From Flavobacteriaceae bacterium (GTDB taxonomy: Bacteria; Bacteroidota; Bacteroidia; Flavobacteriales; Flavobacteriaceae): 64,000 bases of DNA. The translations under genes were made by a program, and so were the position numbers. Each line of letters begins with the position of its first letter. The first letter of the stretch is position 1. The notes under the pieces are model-generated. The model was not told where the DNA came from, made no database searches, and saw only the letters and a program-made list of their open reading frames with translations. Below are positions 43,775 through 53,712 of the stretch, piece after piece. The DNA is taken from the NCBI GenBank assembly GCA_013214065.1, contig JABSPK010000003.1:124001-188000 (forward strand), in the 5' to 3' direction.

Positions 43775-44683
43775 ATGCAGAGGAAACCGACCATTACGCC
43801 CCTTGCCGTATTCATAGGGATATGGGGCGTGGTATTGTTCTCAACCAAAGCGGTACTGGTCAAACTCGCTTATCAATACGAAATCAATTCGTTGGAACTG
43901 CTTTTGTTCCGCATGCTGTTCGCCTTACCGGTATACGTCACCATCTTGGTCATCCTATCGAAAAAAAAGAAAGGCCCGAAACCCGGGAAGGACTTTCTTT
44001 GGATCTTCCTCTTTGGTTTTTTGGGGTATTATCTCGCGAGTTATTTTGATTTTTTGGGATTGAACTACATCAAGGCCGGTTTGGAGCGGATCATCCTGTT
44101 CATCTATCCGACCATTGTGGTCTTGCTTTCCTATCTCTTTTTTCGGGAAAAACTGAGCCGGAAACAGACCCTTGCCATTGTAATCACTTATGTGGGCGTG
44201 GTCGTTACCTTCTGGAACGAACTCGGGCTTTCAGGGCCCCAAACCTTGTGGGGAGGTTTTTTGGTATTCTTGAGCGCGGTGACCTATGCGTCCTATATCG
44301 TGGGCAGCGGTTGGCTCATCCCAAAATACGGGGTGCTTCGGTTTACTTGCTACGCCATGCTGGTCTCGACCGCTTGCGTCATCGTGCACTATAGTCTGGT
44401 CGAAGATTGGAAGCTCTTTGATTTTCCGCCAATCGTCTATGGCTATGGAATCGCCATGGCGTTGATTGCTACCATCATTCCCTCATTTTTGGTTTCGGAA
44501 GCGATCAAACGGATGGGCGCCTCCAATTTTTCGATTTTAGGAAGTCTTGGGCCGGTCTCTACGATCATCTTGGCCTATTTCTTTTTGGACGAAACGATGA
44601 CCCTTACCCAATTGCTGGGCATGCTGATTGTTATCGGCGGGGTCACTTTTCTGGCCATACGTAAAAAGCCAAAAGCTGGATAG
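43775..44683 (+). CDS. EamA/DMT-family transporter
   Basis: A 302-residue inner-membrane protein with about ten transmembrane helices in two EamA repeats (for example ASYFDFLGLNYIKAGLERIILFIYPT and GASNFSILGSLGPVSTIILAYFFLDE). Such drug/metabolite transporters export amino acids, purines or similar molecules. The substrate cannot be read from the sequence. It is on the same strand as ychF but has its own gap of 67 bases. Confidence 0.87.
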   Translation: MQRKPTITPLAVFIGIWGVVLFSTKAVLVKLAYQYEINSLELLLFRMLFALPVYVTILVILSKKKKGPKPGKDFLWIFLFGFLGYYLASYFDFLGLNYIKAGLERIILFIYPTIVVLLSYLFFREKLSRKQTLAIVITYVGVVVTFWNELGLSGPQTLWGGFLVFLSAVTYASYIVGSGWLIPKYGVLRFTCYAMLVSTACVIVHYSLVEDWKLFDFPPIVYGYGIAMALIATIIPSFLVSEAIKRMGASNFSILGSLGPVSTIILAYFFLDETMTLTQLLGMLIVIGGVTFLAIRKKPKAG

Positions 44684-44688
44684 CGGCT

Positions 44689-44717
44689 ATCAACAATGCC
44701 GATCCGATATTGTTGAT
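44689..44717 (+). terminator. Possible hairpin terminator after the EamA gene
   Basis: A perfect 9-bp stem ATCAACAAT with ATTGTTGAT and an 11-base loop, just after the EamA stop. The following bases TACTTTCC give only a poor T-tract, so termination is possible but weak. Confidence 0.4.
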
Positions 44718-44786
44718 TACTTTCCGCTGACGTCATTTTGAATTTTGGCCCGATACTTTATATTAGACGGCATTATCCCTTTTTTA

Positions 44787-46643
44787 ATGGCACAAACGCA
44801 ATATACCGAAGACAATATTCGCTCGCTCGATTGGAAAGAACACATCCGAATGCGTCCTGGTATGTATATTGGAAAGTTGGGGGATGGCTCTTCGGCCGAC
44901 GACGGCATCTATATTTTGCTCAAAGAAGTACTCGATAACTGTATCGATGAATTCGTGATGGGGGCCGGTAAGACCATCGAGATCACCATTAAGGAGAACG
45001 AGGTCAAAGTGCGCGATTATGGTCGCGGTATTCCGCTCGGTAAAGTCGTCGATGTGGTTTCCAAAATGAATACCGGGGGCAAGTACGATACCAGGGCCTT
45101 TAAGAAGTCGGTCGGACTGAACGGGGTAGGGACCAAGGCGGTCAACGCGCTGTCTACCTACTTCAAGGTAGAATCGACCCGTGACGGACAGTCCAAAATG
45201 GCCGAATTCAATACGGGTAACCTGGTCAACGAGGCCCAAAGCGAATCCTCAAAACGCCGGGGGACTTTGGTAAGCTTTATCCCAGACGAGAGCATTTTCA
45301 AAAAATACAAGTACCGCAGCGAGTATGTCGAGCGGATGCTGAAGAACTACGTCTACCTCAATCCGGGCTTGACCATCGTCTTCAACGGGGAAAAATACCA
45401 CTCCCAAAATGGGTTGAAAGACCTGTTGGAAGATACGAACAGCCAAGAGGATTTTTTGTACCCGATCATCCACTTGAAAGGGAATGACATCGAGGTGGCC
45501 GTCACCCACAGCCGAACCCAATACAGTGAAGAATACCATTCCTTCGTCAATGGGCAGCATACCACCCAAGGCGGTACCCACCAAGCGGCCTTTCGCGAAG
45601 CCATCGTAAAAACGATGCGCGATTTCTACGGCAAGAACTACGATGCCTCCGATGTGCGTAAATCGATCATTTCGGCCATATCGATCAAAGTGATGGAGCC
45701 GGTTTTTGAAAGTCAGACCAAGACGAAATTGGGATCTACCGATATGGGGGGCGGATTGCCCACCGTGCGGACCTATATCAATGATTTCGTTGGTCGGTAT
45801 CTCGATAATTACCTCCATAAGAATCCGGAAACCGCACAGGCCATACAGCGCAAGATCGTGCAGGCCGAAAAAGAACGGAAAGAACTTTCGGGCATTCGCA
45901 AACTCGCCCGTGAACGGGCGAAAAAGGCCAGTCTGCACAACAAGAAATTACGGGATTGCCGGGCGCATCTCGGCGATATGAAAAACGACAGGCGGTTAGA
46001 GACCACCTTGTTCATCACCGAGGGGGACTCCGCTTCGGGATCCATCACCAAATCACGGGATGTCAACACCCAAGCCGTGTTCAGTCTACGAGGAAAGCCG
46101 TTGAACTCCTACGGTATGAGTAAAAAGATCGTGTACGAAAACGAAGAGTTCAATTTGTTGCAGGCTGCTTTGAATATCGAGGATTCCTTGGAGGATCTGC
46201 GCTACAACAACATCGTGATCGCTACGGATGCCGATGTCGATGGCATGCACATCAGGCTGTTGCTCATTACCTTCTTCCTACAGTTCTTTCCTGAATTGAT
46301 CAAAGAGAACCATTTGTATATTTTACAGACCCCCTTGTTCCGTGTACGCAATAAGAAGGAAACCATCTATTGCTACAGCGAGGAGGAGAAACGAAACGCC
46401 ATCCAAAAATTGACGGGCAAACCCGAGATTACCCGTTTCAAAGGGTTGGGGGAGATTTCCCCGGATGAGTTTCGTCATTTCATCGGTGACGATATCCGCC
46501 TCGAGCCGGTGATGCTCGATAAGGCGATGTCCATCGATCAATTGCTGAAGTTCTATATGGGTAAGAACACGCCGGATCGTCAAGAATTTATCATCAAAAA
46601 CCTTAAAGTAGAACTTGATTTAGTTGAGGAAAACCAACTATAA
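44787..46643 (+). CDS. parE: DNA topoisomerase IV subunit B
   Basis: A 618-residue GHKL ATPase/TOPRIM subunit. ATP-lid and Bergerat motifs [18 protein letters not shown] and [14 protein letters not shown] are in the first 160 residues, a TOPRIM motif [10 protein letters not shown] and [16 protein letters not shown] near 420-510. It separates linked chromosomes with ParC. The length is that of the Bacteroidota ParE, shorter than GyrB. It is 22 bases upstream of parC, in one operon. The start at 44787 gives [16 protein letters not shown], matching relatives. Confidence 0.95.
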   Translation: MAQTQYTEDNIRSLDWKEHIRMRPGMYIGKLGDGSSADDGIYILLKEVLDNCIDEFVMGAGKTIEITIKENEVKVRDYGRGIPLGKVVDVVSKMNTGGKYDTRAFKKSVGLNGVGTKAVNALSTYFKVESTRDGQSKMAEFNTGNLVNEAQSESSKRRGTLVSFIPDESIFKKYKYRSEYVERMLKNYVYLNPGLTIVFNGEKYHSQNGLKDLLEDTNSQEDFLYPIIHLKGNDIEVAVTHSRTQYSEEYHSFVNGQHTTQGGTHQAAFREAIVKTMRDFYGKNYDASDVRKSIISAISIKVMEPVFESQTKTKLGSTDMGGGLPTVRTYINDFVGRYLDNYLHKNPETAQAIQRKIVQAEKERKELSGIRKLARERAKKASLHNKKLRDCRAHLGDMKNDRRLETTLFITEGDSASGSITKSRDVNTQAVFSLRGKPLNSYGMSKKIVYENEEFNLLQAALNIEDSLEDLRYNNIVIATDADVDGMHIRLLLITFFLQFFPELIKENHLYILQTPLFRVRNKKETIYCYSEEEKRNAIQKLTGKPEITRFKGLGEISPDEFRHFIGDDIRLEPVMLDKAMSIDQLLKFYMGKNTPDRQEFIIKNLKVELDLVEENQL

Positions 46644-46665
46644 ACCAATAGCATACCAATAGTTC

Positions 46666-49293
46666 ATGAGTGAAAACGGAGAATTGGAAAACGTGTTTCC
46701 AAATGAAGGGGAAAATTCTGGAGAGGCACTGACCCGGGTAACGGGCATGTACAAGGATTGGTTTCTAGATTACGCTTCTTATGTAATATTGGAGCGAGCG
46801 GTTCCGGCCATCGAAGATGGGTTCAAACCAGTTCAGCGACGGATCATGCACGCCCTTAAGGAACTTGATGACGGGCGTTACAATAAAGTGGCCAATGTCG
46901 TAGGGCATACCATGCAGTACCACCCACACGGTGATGCCAGTATCGCCGATGCCATGGTACAGATCGGTCAAAAAGACCTTTTGATCGATACCCAAGGAAA
47001 CTGGGGCAACATTTTGACCGGTGATAGTGCGGCGGCCTCCCGATATATCGAAGCACGGCTTTCGAAGTTCGCCTTGGATGTCGTTTTTAGTCCGAAAATC
47101 ACCGAATGGCAACTTTCTTATGATGGGCGAAAGAAGGAGCCTGTCAACCTTCCCGTCAAATTCCCGCTGCTGTTGGCCCAAGGGGCCGAAGGGATTGCCG
47201 TAGGGCTTTCGACCAAGGTGCTTCCCCATAATTTCAACGAACTGATCGATGCGTCGATCAAACACCTTCGCGGCAAACGGTTTTCATTATTCCCTGATTT
47301 CCCGACTTCGGGCATCATCGATGTGACCAACTATAACGACGGCATGCGTGGCGGTAAAGTTCGGGTACGAGCCCGTATCGAGCCTTTGAACAAGAACACC
47401 TTGGTGATCAAGGAAATCCCGTTCGGAACGAATACTTCTTCGTTGATCGATTCGATTTTGAAGGCCAATGATAAAGGAAAGATCAAGATCAAGAAGATCG
47501 AGGACAATACGGCAGCGGAGGTCGAGATTTTAGTGCATTTACCTTCCGGCATATCGCCTGACAAGACCATCGATGCACTCTACGCCTTTACCTCCTGCGA
47601 ATCCTCCATTTCGCCCCTAGGCTGTATCATTGAAGACAACAAGCCCATCTTTATCGGCATGTCGGAGATGTTGAAACGCTCGACCGACAATACGGTCGAA
47701 TTGCTGAAGGCCGAACTGGAAATCCAGTTGAACGAACTGGAAGAGCAGTGGCATTTCGCCTCTTTGGAGCGGATCTTTATAGAAAATAGGATCTATCGTG
47801 ATATCGAAGAAGAGGAAACCTGGGAGGGCGTCATCGCCGCAATCGACAAGGGGTTGAAGCCGCATACGAAACACTTGCGCAGGGCGGTGACCGAAGAAGA
47901 TATTACCCGTTTGACCGAGATTCGGATCAAGCGGATCTCGAAATTCGATCTCGATAAGGCCAAGCAACAGATCGAAAGTCTCGAAGAGCGCATTGAGGAA
48001 ACCAAACACCACCTGGCAAACTTGGTCGATTTCGCCATTGACTATTTCAAAAACTTGAAAACGAAGTACGGTAAAGATCGTGGCCGTAAATCGGAAATCA
48101 AGATTTTTGACACCATCGAAGCGGCCAAGGTTGTGGTGCGCAATACCAAACTGTATGTCAATCGGGAAGAAGGGTTTGTCGGTACCGCATTGCGCAAAGA
48201 CGAATACGTCACTGACTGTAGCGATATCGATGACATCATCGTGTTCACCAAAAAAGGGGAGATGATGGTCACCAAGGTCGATAGCAAGACCTTTATCGCT
48301 AAAAACATCATACATGTAGCCGTTTTCAAGAAAAAGGACAAGCGTACGACCTACAACATGATCTATAAAGATGGTCGTGGTGGGCCCAGTTATATCAAAC
48401 GGTTCAATGTGACCTCGATCACTCGCGACAAATTGTACCCTTTGACCAGTGGTAAAGCGAGTTCGGATGTATTGTACTTCACCGCCAACCCAAATGGTGA
48501 AGCCGAAGTGGTCACCGTACTCTTACGACAATCGGGCAGCATCAAAAAACTCAAATGGGATATCGATTTCGCCGATGTCTTGATCAAAGGCCGTGCCTCG
48601 AAAGGAAATATCGTCACGAAATACCCGGTCAAAAGGATCGAGTTGAAAGAAAAGGGATTGTCGACCCTGAAGCCCAGGAAAATCTGGTTCGATGATGTGG
48701 TACAACGCTTGAACGTCGATGAAAGAGGGGAGTTGTTGGGCGAATTCAGGGCAGAAGACCTGTTGTTGGTGGTGAACCAAAAAGGTTTTGTCAAGACCAT
48801 AGTGCCGGATCTGAACGCGCGTTTTGATGACGATATGATCGTTTTGGAGAAGTGGAAACCCAATAAACCCATTTCGGTCATTTACTATGAGGGGGAGAAG
48901 GAACGATATTACATCAAACGCTTCTTGATCGAACAGCCCAATCGTGAAGAACTCGTCATTTCGGAGCATAGCAAATCACAATTGGAGTTGGTCAGTACCG
49001 ACTGGCGCCCCGTTGTCGAGATCGTCTATTCCAAGCCTAGGGGCAAAGAGGCCAAGCCGAACCAAGAAGTCGATATCGAAGCCTTTATTTCAGTGAAAGG
49101 CATTAAAGCGCTCGGTAACCAATTGACGGCATTGAAAGTCAAAAATGTGAATGCCTTGGAAGCATTGCCCTATGAGGAGCCTAAATCACAGGCGGCCAAT
49201 GAGATCGAGGTCGTAGATGAAGAACCCATAACGAATACTGATGCCGATATAAAAAATAAGGATGCGGGAACAGATCAAACAACTTTGTTTTAG
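46666..49293 (+). CDS. parC: DNA topoisomerase IV subunit A
   Basis: An 875-residue breakage-reunion subunit. Catalytic Tyr127 is in SAAASRYIEARL; the helix carrying the quinolone-sensitive region has YHPHGDASIADAMVQIG. The C-terminal half is a beta-pinwheel of DNA-wrapping blades and an acidic tail (NTDADIKNKDAGTDQTTLF). It works as a heterotetramer with ParE. Start chosen at the first ATG after the 22-base gap. Confidence 0.95.
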   Translation: MSENGELENVFPNEGENSGEALTRVTGMYKDWFLDYASYVILERAVPAIEDGFKPVQRRIMHALKELDDGRYNKVANVVGHTMQYHPHGDASIADAMVQIGQKDLLIDTQGNWGNILTGDSAAASRYIEARLSKFALDVVFSPKITEWQLSYDGRKKEPVNLPVKFPLLLAQGAEGIAVGLSTKVLPHNFNELIDASIKHLRGKRFSLFPDFPTSGIIDVTNYNDGMRGGKVRVRARIEPLNKNTLVIKEIPFGTNTSSLIDSILKANDKGKIKIKKIEDNTAAEVEILVHLPSGISPDKTIDALYAFTSCESSISPLGCIIEDNKPIFIGMSEMLKRSTDNTVELLKAELEIQLNELEEQWHFASLERIFIENRIYRDIEEEETWEGVIAAIDKGLKPHTKHLRRAVTEEDITRLTEIRIKRISKFDLDKAKQQIESLEERIEETKHHLANLVDFAIDYFKNLKTKYGKDRGRKSEIKIFDTIEAAKVVVRNTKLYVNREEGFVGTALRKDEYVTDCSDIDDIIVFTKKGEMMVTKVDSKTFIAKNIIHVAVFKKKDKRTTYNMIYKDGRGGPSYIKRFNVTSITRDKLYPLTSGKASSDVLYFTANPNGEAEVVTVLLRQSGSIKKLKWDIDFADVLIKGRASKGNIVTKYPVKRIELKEKGLSTLKPRKIWFDDVVQRLNVDERGELLGEFRAEDLLLVVNQKGFVKTIVPDLNARFDDDMIVLEKWKPNKPISVIYYEGEKERYYIKRFLIEQPNREELVISEHSKSQLELVSTDWRPVVEIVYSKPRGKEAKPNQEVDIEAFISVKGIKALGNQLTALKVKNVNALEALPYEEPKSQAANEIEVVDEEPITNTDADIKNKDAGTDQTTLF

Positions 49294-49360
49294 TGGTTTT
49301 TTCTAGCTATTTTACGCGCTGCGCAGCGTCTCAATCGTAACGCTGACTTGATACAACTAT

Positions 49361-50317
49361 ATGGATTTTACCAACCCCCTGGTTTACGGAGTACCCGTTT
49401 TTATTGCCTTTATCCTATTTGAATTAACATACAGCAAGACCCATGGCGACCACGATCTTTACGATTGGAAGGATTTGGCCGCAAGCGGATTCATGGGTGT
49501 TGGCTCTGCGATTTTGGGCCCTTTGTTTAAGGTGATCTTCGCTATCGTTCTTTTTAAGTTCGTTTATGCGACCTGCAATCCCATCGTCGATGGGGTGCGA
49601 ACCAACCTCTTGGGATACGAGTCTTTTGGCTACGCATGGTATGTGTGGCTGTTGTGTCAATTGGCCGATGATTTCACCTACTATTGGTTCCATAGGGCCA
49701 ACCACGAAATCCGGATTTTGTGGGCCGCACATATCGTGCACCATTCTTCGGACAACTTCAATTTGGGAACCGCGGTACGCAATGGTTGGTTTACTATTCT
49801 CTACAAGCCCTTGTTCTATATGTGGATGCCGGCCATCGGTTTTCCACCTGAAATGGTCGTGGTCTGTTTAGGGATCGAGGCCCTTTGGCAGTTTCAGTTG
49901 CATTCGGTCTATGTCCCTAAACTGGGCTTTCTTGAAAAAATCTTCAACACCCACACAATGCACCAGGTGCACCACGCCCAAAACGTGGAGTATTTGGATA
50001 AAAACCATGGCGGGTTCCTGAATATTTTCGACAAACTTTTCGGCACATGGAAAGAACTCGATGACGATATCGACGTAAATTACGGGGTTATCCATAGCCC
50101 TAACTCCTATAACCCCATGGTCATCTTGACCCACGAATTCAAGGATATTTGGAACGATACCAAAAAGTCAAAGAAGCTCAGTGACAAGCTCATGTACATC
50201 TTCGGACCTCCAGGATGGAGCCATGATGGCAGCACCTTGACCGTAAAACAACAACAACGCTTGTTCGAAGCACAGAAGGCGGCGAATCCGGAGTTGGTGT
50301 ACCAACGCCCGAATTAA
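49361..50317 (+). CDS. Sterol desaturase/fatty acid hydroxylase family protein
   Basis: A 318-residue membrane diiron oxygenase-like protein. Three His clusters are seen: YYWFHRANHEIR, AAHIVHHSSDNFN and HTMHQVHHAQN with a further His in DKNHGGFLNIFDKLFGTW. About four transmembrane helices precede or separate the clusters. The family hydroxylates or desaturates lipids or sterol-like substrates; in Bacteroidota a role in lipid hydroxylation is plausible. Its stop overlaps the TerC stop by four bases. Confidence 0.87.
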   Translation: MDFTNPLVYGVPVFIAFILFELTYSKTHGDHDLYDWKDLAASGFMGVGSAILGPLFKVIFAIVLFKFVYATCNPIVDGVRTNLLGYESFGYAWYVWLLCQLADDFTYYWFHRANHEIRILWAAHIVHHSSDNFNLGTAVRNGWFTILYKPLFYMWMPAIGFPPEMVVVCLGIEALWQFQLHSVYVPKLGFLEKIFNTHTMHQVHHAQNVEYLDKNHGGFLNIFDKLFGTWKELDDDIDVNYGVIHSPNSYNPMVILTHEFKDIWNDTKKSKKLSDKLMYIFGPPGWSHDGSTLTVKQQQRLFEAQKAANPELVYQRPN

Positions 50318-51132
50318 GAGGACTCCTCCGTAACTTCTTGACTAGGTCGCTTGTTGCGCTTCATGCGCATATCCAAAAATTCCACCATTAAAGAAAAGGC
50401 GATCGCGAAGTAGAGATACCCTTTTGGGATGCTTCCGATTTCATTGTCAAAGACCACCAAGTGCGAAATGTGGGCGGCCTCTGCAATCAACATAAAGCCG
50501 ATCAGGATCAAAAAAGAAAGTCCCAAAACCTGTATCGACGGGTGGCGGTTGACAAAATCACCCACAGGGTTGGCGAACAACATCATGATCAATACCGAAA
50601 TGACCACGGCGACGATCATTAAGATCAATGCATCGTTAGGATTGGAGGAGATCCCATTCGTCATGCCAATGGCCGTCAAGATGGAATCGAATGAGAATAC
50701 GATATTGATTACGGTAATCTGAACGATGGCGTTGGTCATCGATGAAGAACGTTGGTTTTTGACCTCGCGTTCATCATGCCCCCGGTCTTCAACTTTTTCA
50801 TGGATTTCCTTGGTGCTCTTATACAGTAAGAACAAGCCACCCATGAATAAGATGAGCGCTTGCCAACTGATGCCGCCCGTGATCCAGGATTCGTTGAGCA
50901 CCATGAAGGGTTTTTTCAAGGAGGTCAACCATGTGATTCCAAAAAGCAAAACGATACGCATGGCCATAGCGAGAACCAACCCGATATTGGTCGCTCTTTT
51001 GCGGTTCTGTTTTTCTAGCTTGCCGGCAGCGATCGAAATGAAGATGATGTTGTCGATCCCTAAGATGATCTCTAAAAAGGTCAAGGTCAAAAGCGCCATC
51101 CAAGCGTCGGGTGAAGTAAAGATTTCTAACAT
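50314..51132 (-). CDS. TerC-family membrane protein
   Basis: A 272-residue protein with about seven transmembrane helices. The TerC signature LEIILGIDNIIFISI and the second acidic motif FSFDSILTAIGM are present. TerC-family proteins move manganese and other metals, for example to cool metalation of exported proteins (MeeF/MeeY), so a metal export role is plausible. The start lies two bases after the stop of the lipoprotein gene at 51135-51512. Confidence 0.88.
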   Translation of the reverse strand: MLEIFTSPDAWMALLTLTFLEIILGIDNIIFISIAAGKLEKQNRKRATNIGLVLAMAMRIVLLFGITWLTSLKKPFMVLNESWITGGISWQALILFMGGLFLLYKSTKEIHEKVEDRGHDEREVKNQRSSSMTNAIVQITVINIVFSFDSILTAIGMTNGISSNPNDALILMIVAVVISVLIMMLFANPVGDFVNRHPSIQVLGLSFLILIGFMLIAEAAHISHLVVFDNEIGSIPKGYLYFAIAFSLMVEFLDMRMKRNKRPSQEVTEESS

Positions 51133-51134
51133 GC

Positions 51135-51512
51135 TTATTGTGTTTTTATAGCGGTCCCCCTCAATTTTTTAGAATCACCTACCGTATTGAATTCAAAGGT
51201 ATAGGTGCTATCCGTCGTGGTTAGGATTTTAATATGTATCGCCTTTTCCTCAGCGCGGCTATTTGGGTTTTTTCTGCGCAGCACGTATTCACAATCATTG
51301 ATCCACCGAATGTAGGAGGTGTCTTTTTTGCCCTGAAAAGTCTCGATTTCAAGCGAGTCGTTCCTGTCGAATAAGGTAGTTGCCGTCTTGCCCTCTAGGC
51401 TTGTGGTAAAGCTGAACGCACCGGTCTTGAAGTTTTGGCAATCGCGCTTAGGCGGTTCGGAACATCCGATTAGCAACGCCATGAGGCAGCAAATTCCGTA
51501 AATCATTTTCAT
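51135..51512 (-). CDS. Small lipoprotein, function unknown
   Basis: A 125-residue lipoprotein (ALLIGC, Cys17) with a mature part having CQNFKTGAF and NDCEYVLRRKNP; two Cys could bond. Related proteins in flavobacterial genomes are, as I recall, often called DNA topoisomerase IV by annotation error, but nothing in it resembles a topoisomerase. It is cotranscribed with the TerC gene, so a role beside metal export is possible. Confidence 0.75.
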   Translation of the reverse strand: MKMIYGICCLMALLIGCSEPPKRDCQNFKTGAFSFTTSLEGKTATTLFDRNDSLEIETFQGKKDTSYIRWINDCEYVLRRKNPNSRAEEKAIHIKILTTTDSTYTFEFNTVGDSKKLRGTAIKTQ

Positions 51513-51544
51513 AACGGAAAAATACTAAATCCAATCCAATTGGG

Positions 51545-51925
51545 TCACGGATTCGGACTGAAAGCATCGAAAGAACCATCCTTGTAAAACCATATGATTT
51601 TAACGATGTCTTTGGTATCCGTGGCTAACACCGGCTGGGGTTTATTCTTAGTCTGGATTTTCTTTTTAGCAGGCGCTTCGGAAATTGAAGATGGGGTGGG
51701 GGACTTCATCGCATTCGCTTCATTTCCGAATAACAACCAATACAGGTCTACCTCCGGAAATCGCTGTACGACTTTCATCACGAAATCCAAACTCGGTCGG
51801 TTCCTACCTGATAAAAGATGGGAAATACTGGAGCGTGGAACCGATATGGCTTCTGCAAATGCAGCGGCACTTAGTCCCTTTTGCGACAACAATAGCTTTA
51901 AACGTTCAACAAAATGTACTTCCAT
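51545..51925 (-). CDS. XRE-family DNA-binding protein (copy 1)
   Basis: A 126-residue regulator. Residues about 3-60 form an XRE/Cro-type helix-turn-helix (LLLSQKGLSAAAFAEAISVPRSSISHLLSGR), followed by a short FPEVDLYWLLFGNE segment and a flexible Pro/Lys-rich tail. The ATG at 51925 is preferred to a GTG at 51940. A similar protein, with NLVWLITGEG, is at 59914-60288. It is divergent from the Lrp gene and may act at the TGTAAAC sites in the AT-rich gap between them. The target is unknown. Confidence 0.8.
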   Translation of the reverse strand: MEVHFVERLKLLLSQKGLSAAAFAEAISVPRSSISHLLSGRNRPSLDFVMKVVQRFPEVDLYWLLFGNEANAMKSPTPSSISEAPAKKKIQTKNKPQPVLATDTKDIVKIIWFYKDGSFDAFSPNP

Positions 51926-52285
51926 ATACTGTCTTTGCACTTTGATTTTTTAGGGTAAATCCGCAAGCATTTTAGGCAAATACCCTGTAATTTCAACTTA
52001 AAAAATGAATATATTGTTTATTTAAACCCTTTTAATCAACTGATAAATAGCTATTTAAATTAAAAAACTAGTGCAGGCTATTATTGTAAACATAAATGAA
52101 CAATCATATTTTACAAATGTAAACAATTACTATAAATACGTTTACATATGTAACTTTTAACAGTCAGGCCACAAAAACTGTTTAAGACCTCCATATGGCT
52201 GTTTTCTTACACAATTTTTAAAAAAAAGTACTTTTTATTATATAATTTTTTAACTTTCATTAATTTTGTTGCAAATAATTTGAAT
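51926..52285. promoter_or_regulatory. AT-rich divergent control region with repeated TGTAAAC sites
   Basis: A 360-base gap without a gene. It holds a TGTAAAC half-site (52085-52091), a palindrome TTTACA-AA-TGTAAA (52110-52123) and GTTTACATATGTAAC (52140-52154), with TTACATATGTAA a perfect 12-bp palindrome. The three sites are spaced by 25 and 30 bases, about 2.5 and 3 helical turns. A TAATTTTG box (52261-52268) precedes the Lrp gene. These look like operator sites for the XRE or Lrp neighbours. Confidence 0.6.
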
Positions 52286-52765
52286 ATGAACAAGGTAAAG
52301 CTTGACGAAATAGACCACCAAATTCTGGATATGTTGATTGACAATACCAGGACCCCGTTTACGGATATTGCCAAGAAATTGTTGATTTCTGCTGGGACGG
52401 TGCATGTTAGGGTCAAAAAAATGGAGGAAGCCGGTATCATCAAAGGGTCTTCCTTAACATTAGACTATGTTAAATTGGGGTATTCGTTTATCGCCTATGT
52501 GGGGATTTTCCTTGAGAAGACCCATCAGACCAAATTCGTATTGGAACGTTTGACACAGATTCCCTATGTGACGGTGGCCCATATTACTACAGGCAAATTC
52601 AATATTTTCTGCAAGATTCGCGCCCGTGATACGACGCATGCCAAAAACATCATTTTCAAAATCGATGATATCGATGGCATCAGTAGGACGGAAACCATGA
52701 TTTCCCTTGAAGAAAGCATCAATGATAAGAAAAGATTGATGCACACCATCTTCAACGAGTTGTGA
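52286..52765 (+). CDS. Lrp/AsnC-family transcriptional regulator
   Basis: A 159-residue regulator with an N-terminal winged helix-turn-helix (IDHQILDMLIDNTRTPFTDIAKKLLISAGTVHVRVKKMEEAG, shown here as two parts: helix IDHQILDMLIDN and recognition SAGTVHVRVKKM) and a C-terminal RAM ligand domain (about 68-150, PYVTVAHITTGKFNIFCKI). Such proteins sense amino acids and form octamers. The start is the ATG at 52286, not the TTG at 52280. The DinB gene begins on its stop (TGATG), so they are cotranscribed. Confidence 0.92.
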   Translation: MNKVKLDEIDHQILDMLIDNTRTPFTDIAKKLLISAGTVHVRVKKMEEAGIIKGSSLTLDYVKLGYSFIAYVGIFLEKTHQTKFVLERLTQIPYVTVAHITTGKFNIFCKIRARDTTHAKNIIFKIDDIDGISRTETMISLEESINDKKRLMHTIFNEL

Positions 52766-53280
52766 TGCAGGCCAGCGAATTGCCACAAGACGAATACCAT
52801 CCGTACTACAAATCGTATATCGAGATACTCGGTACGCTGGAATTGGATCAAGCACTTCAGAAGAGCTTGCAAGATTTAAAGGCGTTCATTGGCGATTTAT
52901 CACCCGAAATTTTAAGTCATGCCTATGCTGATGGGAAATGGACGGTTGCCGAAGTCTTGTTGCATTTGATCGATGCCGAGCGGGTATTTCAATATCGTGC
53001 TTTGCGGTTCGCAAGAAATGATGGCATCGATTTACCTGGATTCGATCAAGATGCCTATGTTCCGAATTCCAATGCCGGTTCGCGAACCAAGGAAAGTTTG
53101 TTGGAAGAGTATACCAACGTCAGGAAGTCAAGCTTGTCACTTTTCGCCTCATTCGGGGCGGGGGAGTTGGCTTGTATAGGAACAGCCAATAGTACGCCCA
53201 TGAGTGTTAGGGCATTAGGGTTTGTAATCAGTGGTCATCAAGCGCATCACTTTAAAATCCTCCGTGAGCGCTATCTGTAA
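52765..53280 (+). CDS. DinB-family protein
   Basis: A 171-residue DinB/YfiT-like four-helix protein, without a signal. Metal-site His residues are in LLHLIDAERVFQYR, and in SGHQAHHFKILRERY at the end. Many members use a bacillithiol- or mycothiol-type cofactor, or an unknown substrate. The start overlaps the Lrp stop, coupling translation. It may be the target or partner of the regulator. Confidence 0.85.
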   Translation: MQASELPQDEYHPYYKSYIEILGTLELDQALQKSLQDLKAFIGDLSPEILSHAYADGKWTVAEVLLHLIDAERVFQYRALRFARNDGIDLPGFDQDAYVPNSNAGSRTKESLLEEYTNVRKSSLSLFASFGAGELACIGTANSTPMSVRALGFVISGHQAHHFKILRERYL

Positions 53281-53290
53281 GCAGTAGTTG

Positions 53291-53620
53291 TTAGAGTTCT
53301 TCCGCATCCACCTCGAGGTCACTTGCATTTTCAAGTTCCGGGGCAATGGCTTCGGTGGTCAAGGTTTGCTTTTCCGATTTCGACTCGAGTTCCTTTTCGA
53401 TAGTCTCTTCAAAATTCGAAATGAAGTTAGATAGGCTTTTACTGATTTTTACCAAATAAATGGTGTCTTCCGTTTTCACTTCTACGGCCTCGATCACCTC
53501 TCCGCTGGGTTTTCTCAAGATAATGATGTCTTCATCGCCATAGCCGTGAGGGTATAGATCAATCAAGAGCGCGGCGACATCACGGTCAAGTTTCTTGTAA
53601 TCGACAATGCTTCGTTTCAT
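53291..53620 (-). CDS. Uncharacterised protein
   Basis: A 109-residue hydrophilic protein. The first 60 residues look folded (KRSIVDYKKLDRDVAALLIDLYPHGYGDEDIIILRK, shown in parts: DYKKLDRDVAALLIDL and DEDIIILRKPSGE), the next 50 are an acidic, probably disordered tail (TIEKELESKSEK to LEVDAEEL). I do not recognise a named family. It lies between convergent and AroB genes with its own gap. Moderate support from clean start and composition. Confidence 0.65.
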   Translation of the reverse strand: MKRSIVDYKKLDRDVAALLIDLYPHGYGDEDIIILRKPSGEVIEAVEVKTEDTIYLVKISKSLSNFISNFEETIEKELESKSEKQTLTTEAIAPELENASDLEVDAEEL

Positions 53621-53712
53621 GGTAGGTTTTTATGGTTACACATACCTAAGCTAGTCAATTTTACATGCAGGGTCCGTAAAGAGTTGTCAACGCCAAAAAA
53701 AAGTATGCGTAG

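Noticed and set aside
45249-45938. 229-codon minus-strand frame inside parE
   Set aside because: It is antisense to well-conserved ParE motifs and shows no family sequence; other large shadows in parC, folE and ychF were left out for the same reason.
49317-49328. 12-bp palindrome CGCTGCGCAGCG after parC as a terminator
   Set aside because: It is a loop-less palindrome without a following T-run; I do not count it as a terminator or operator.
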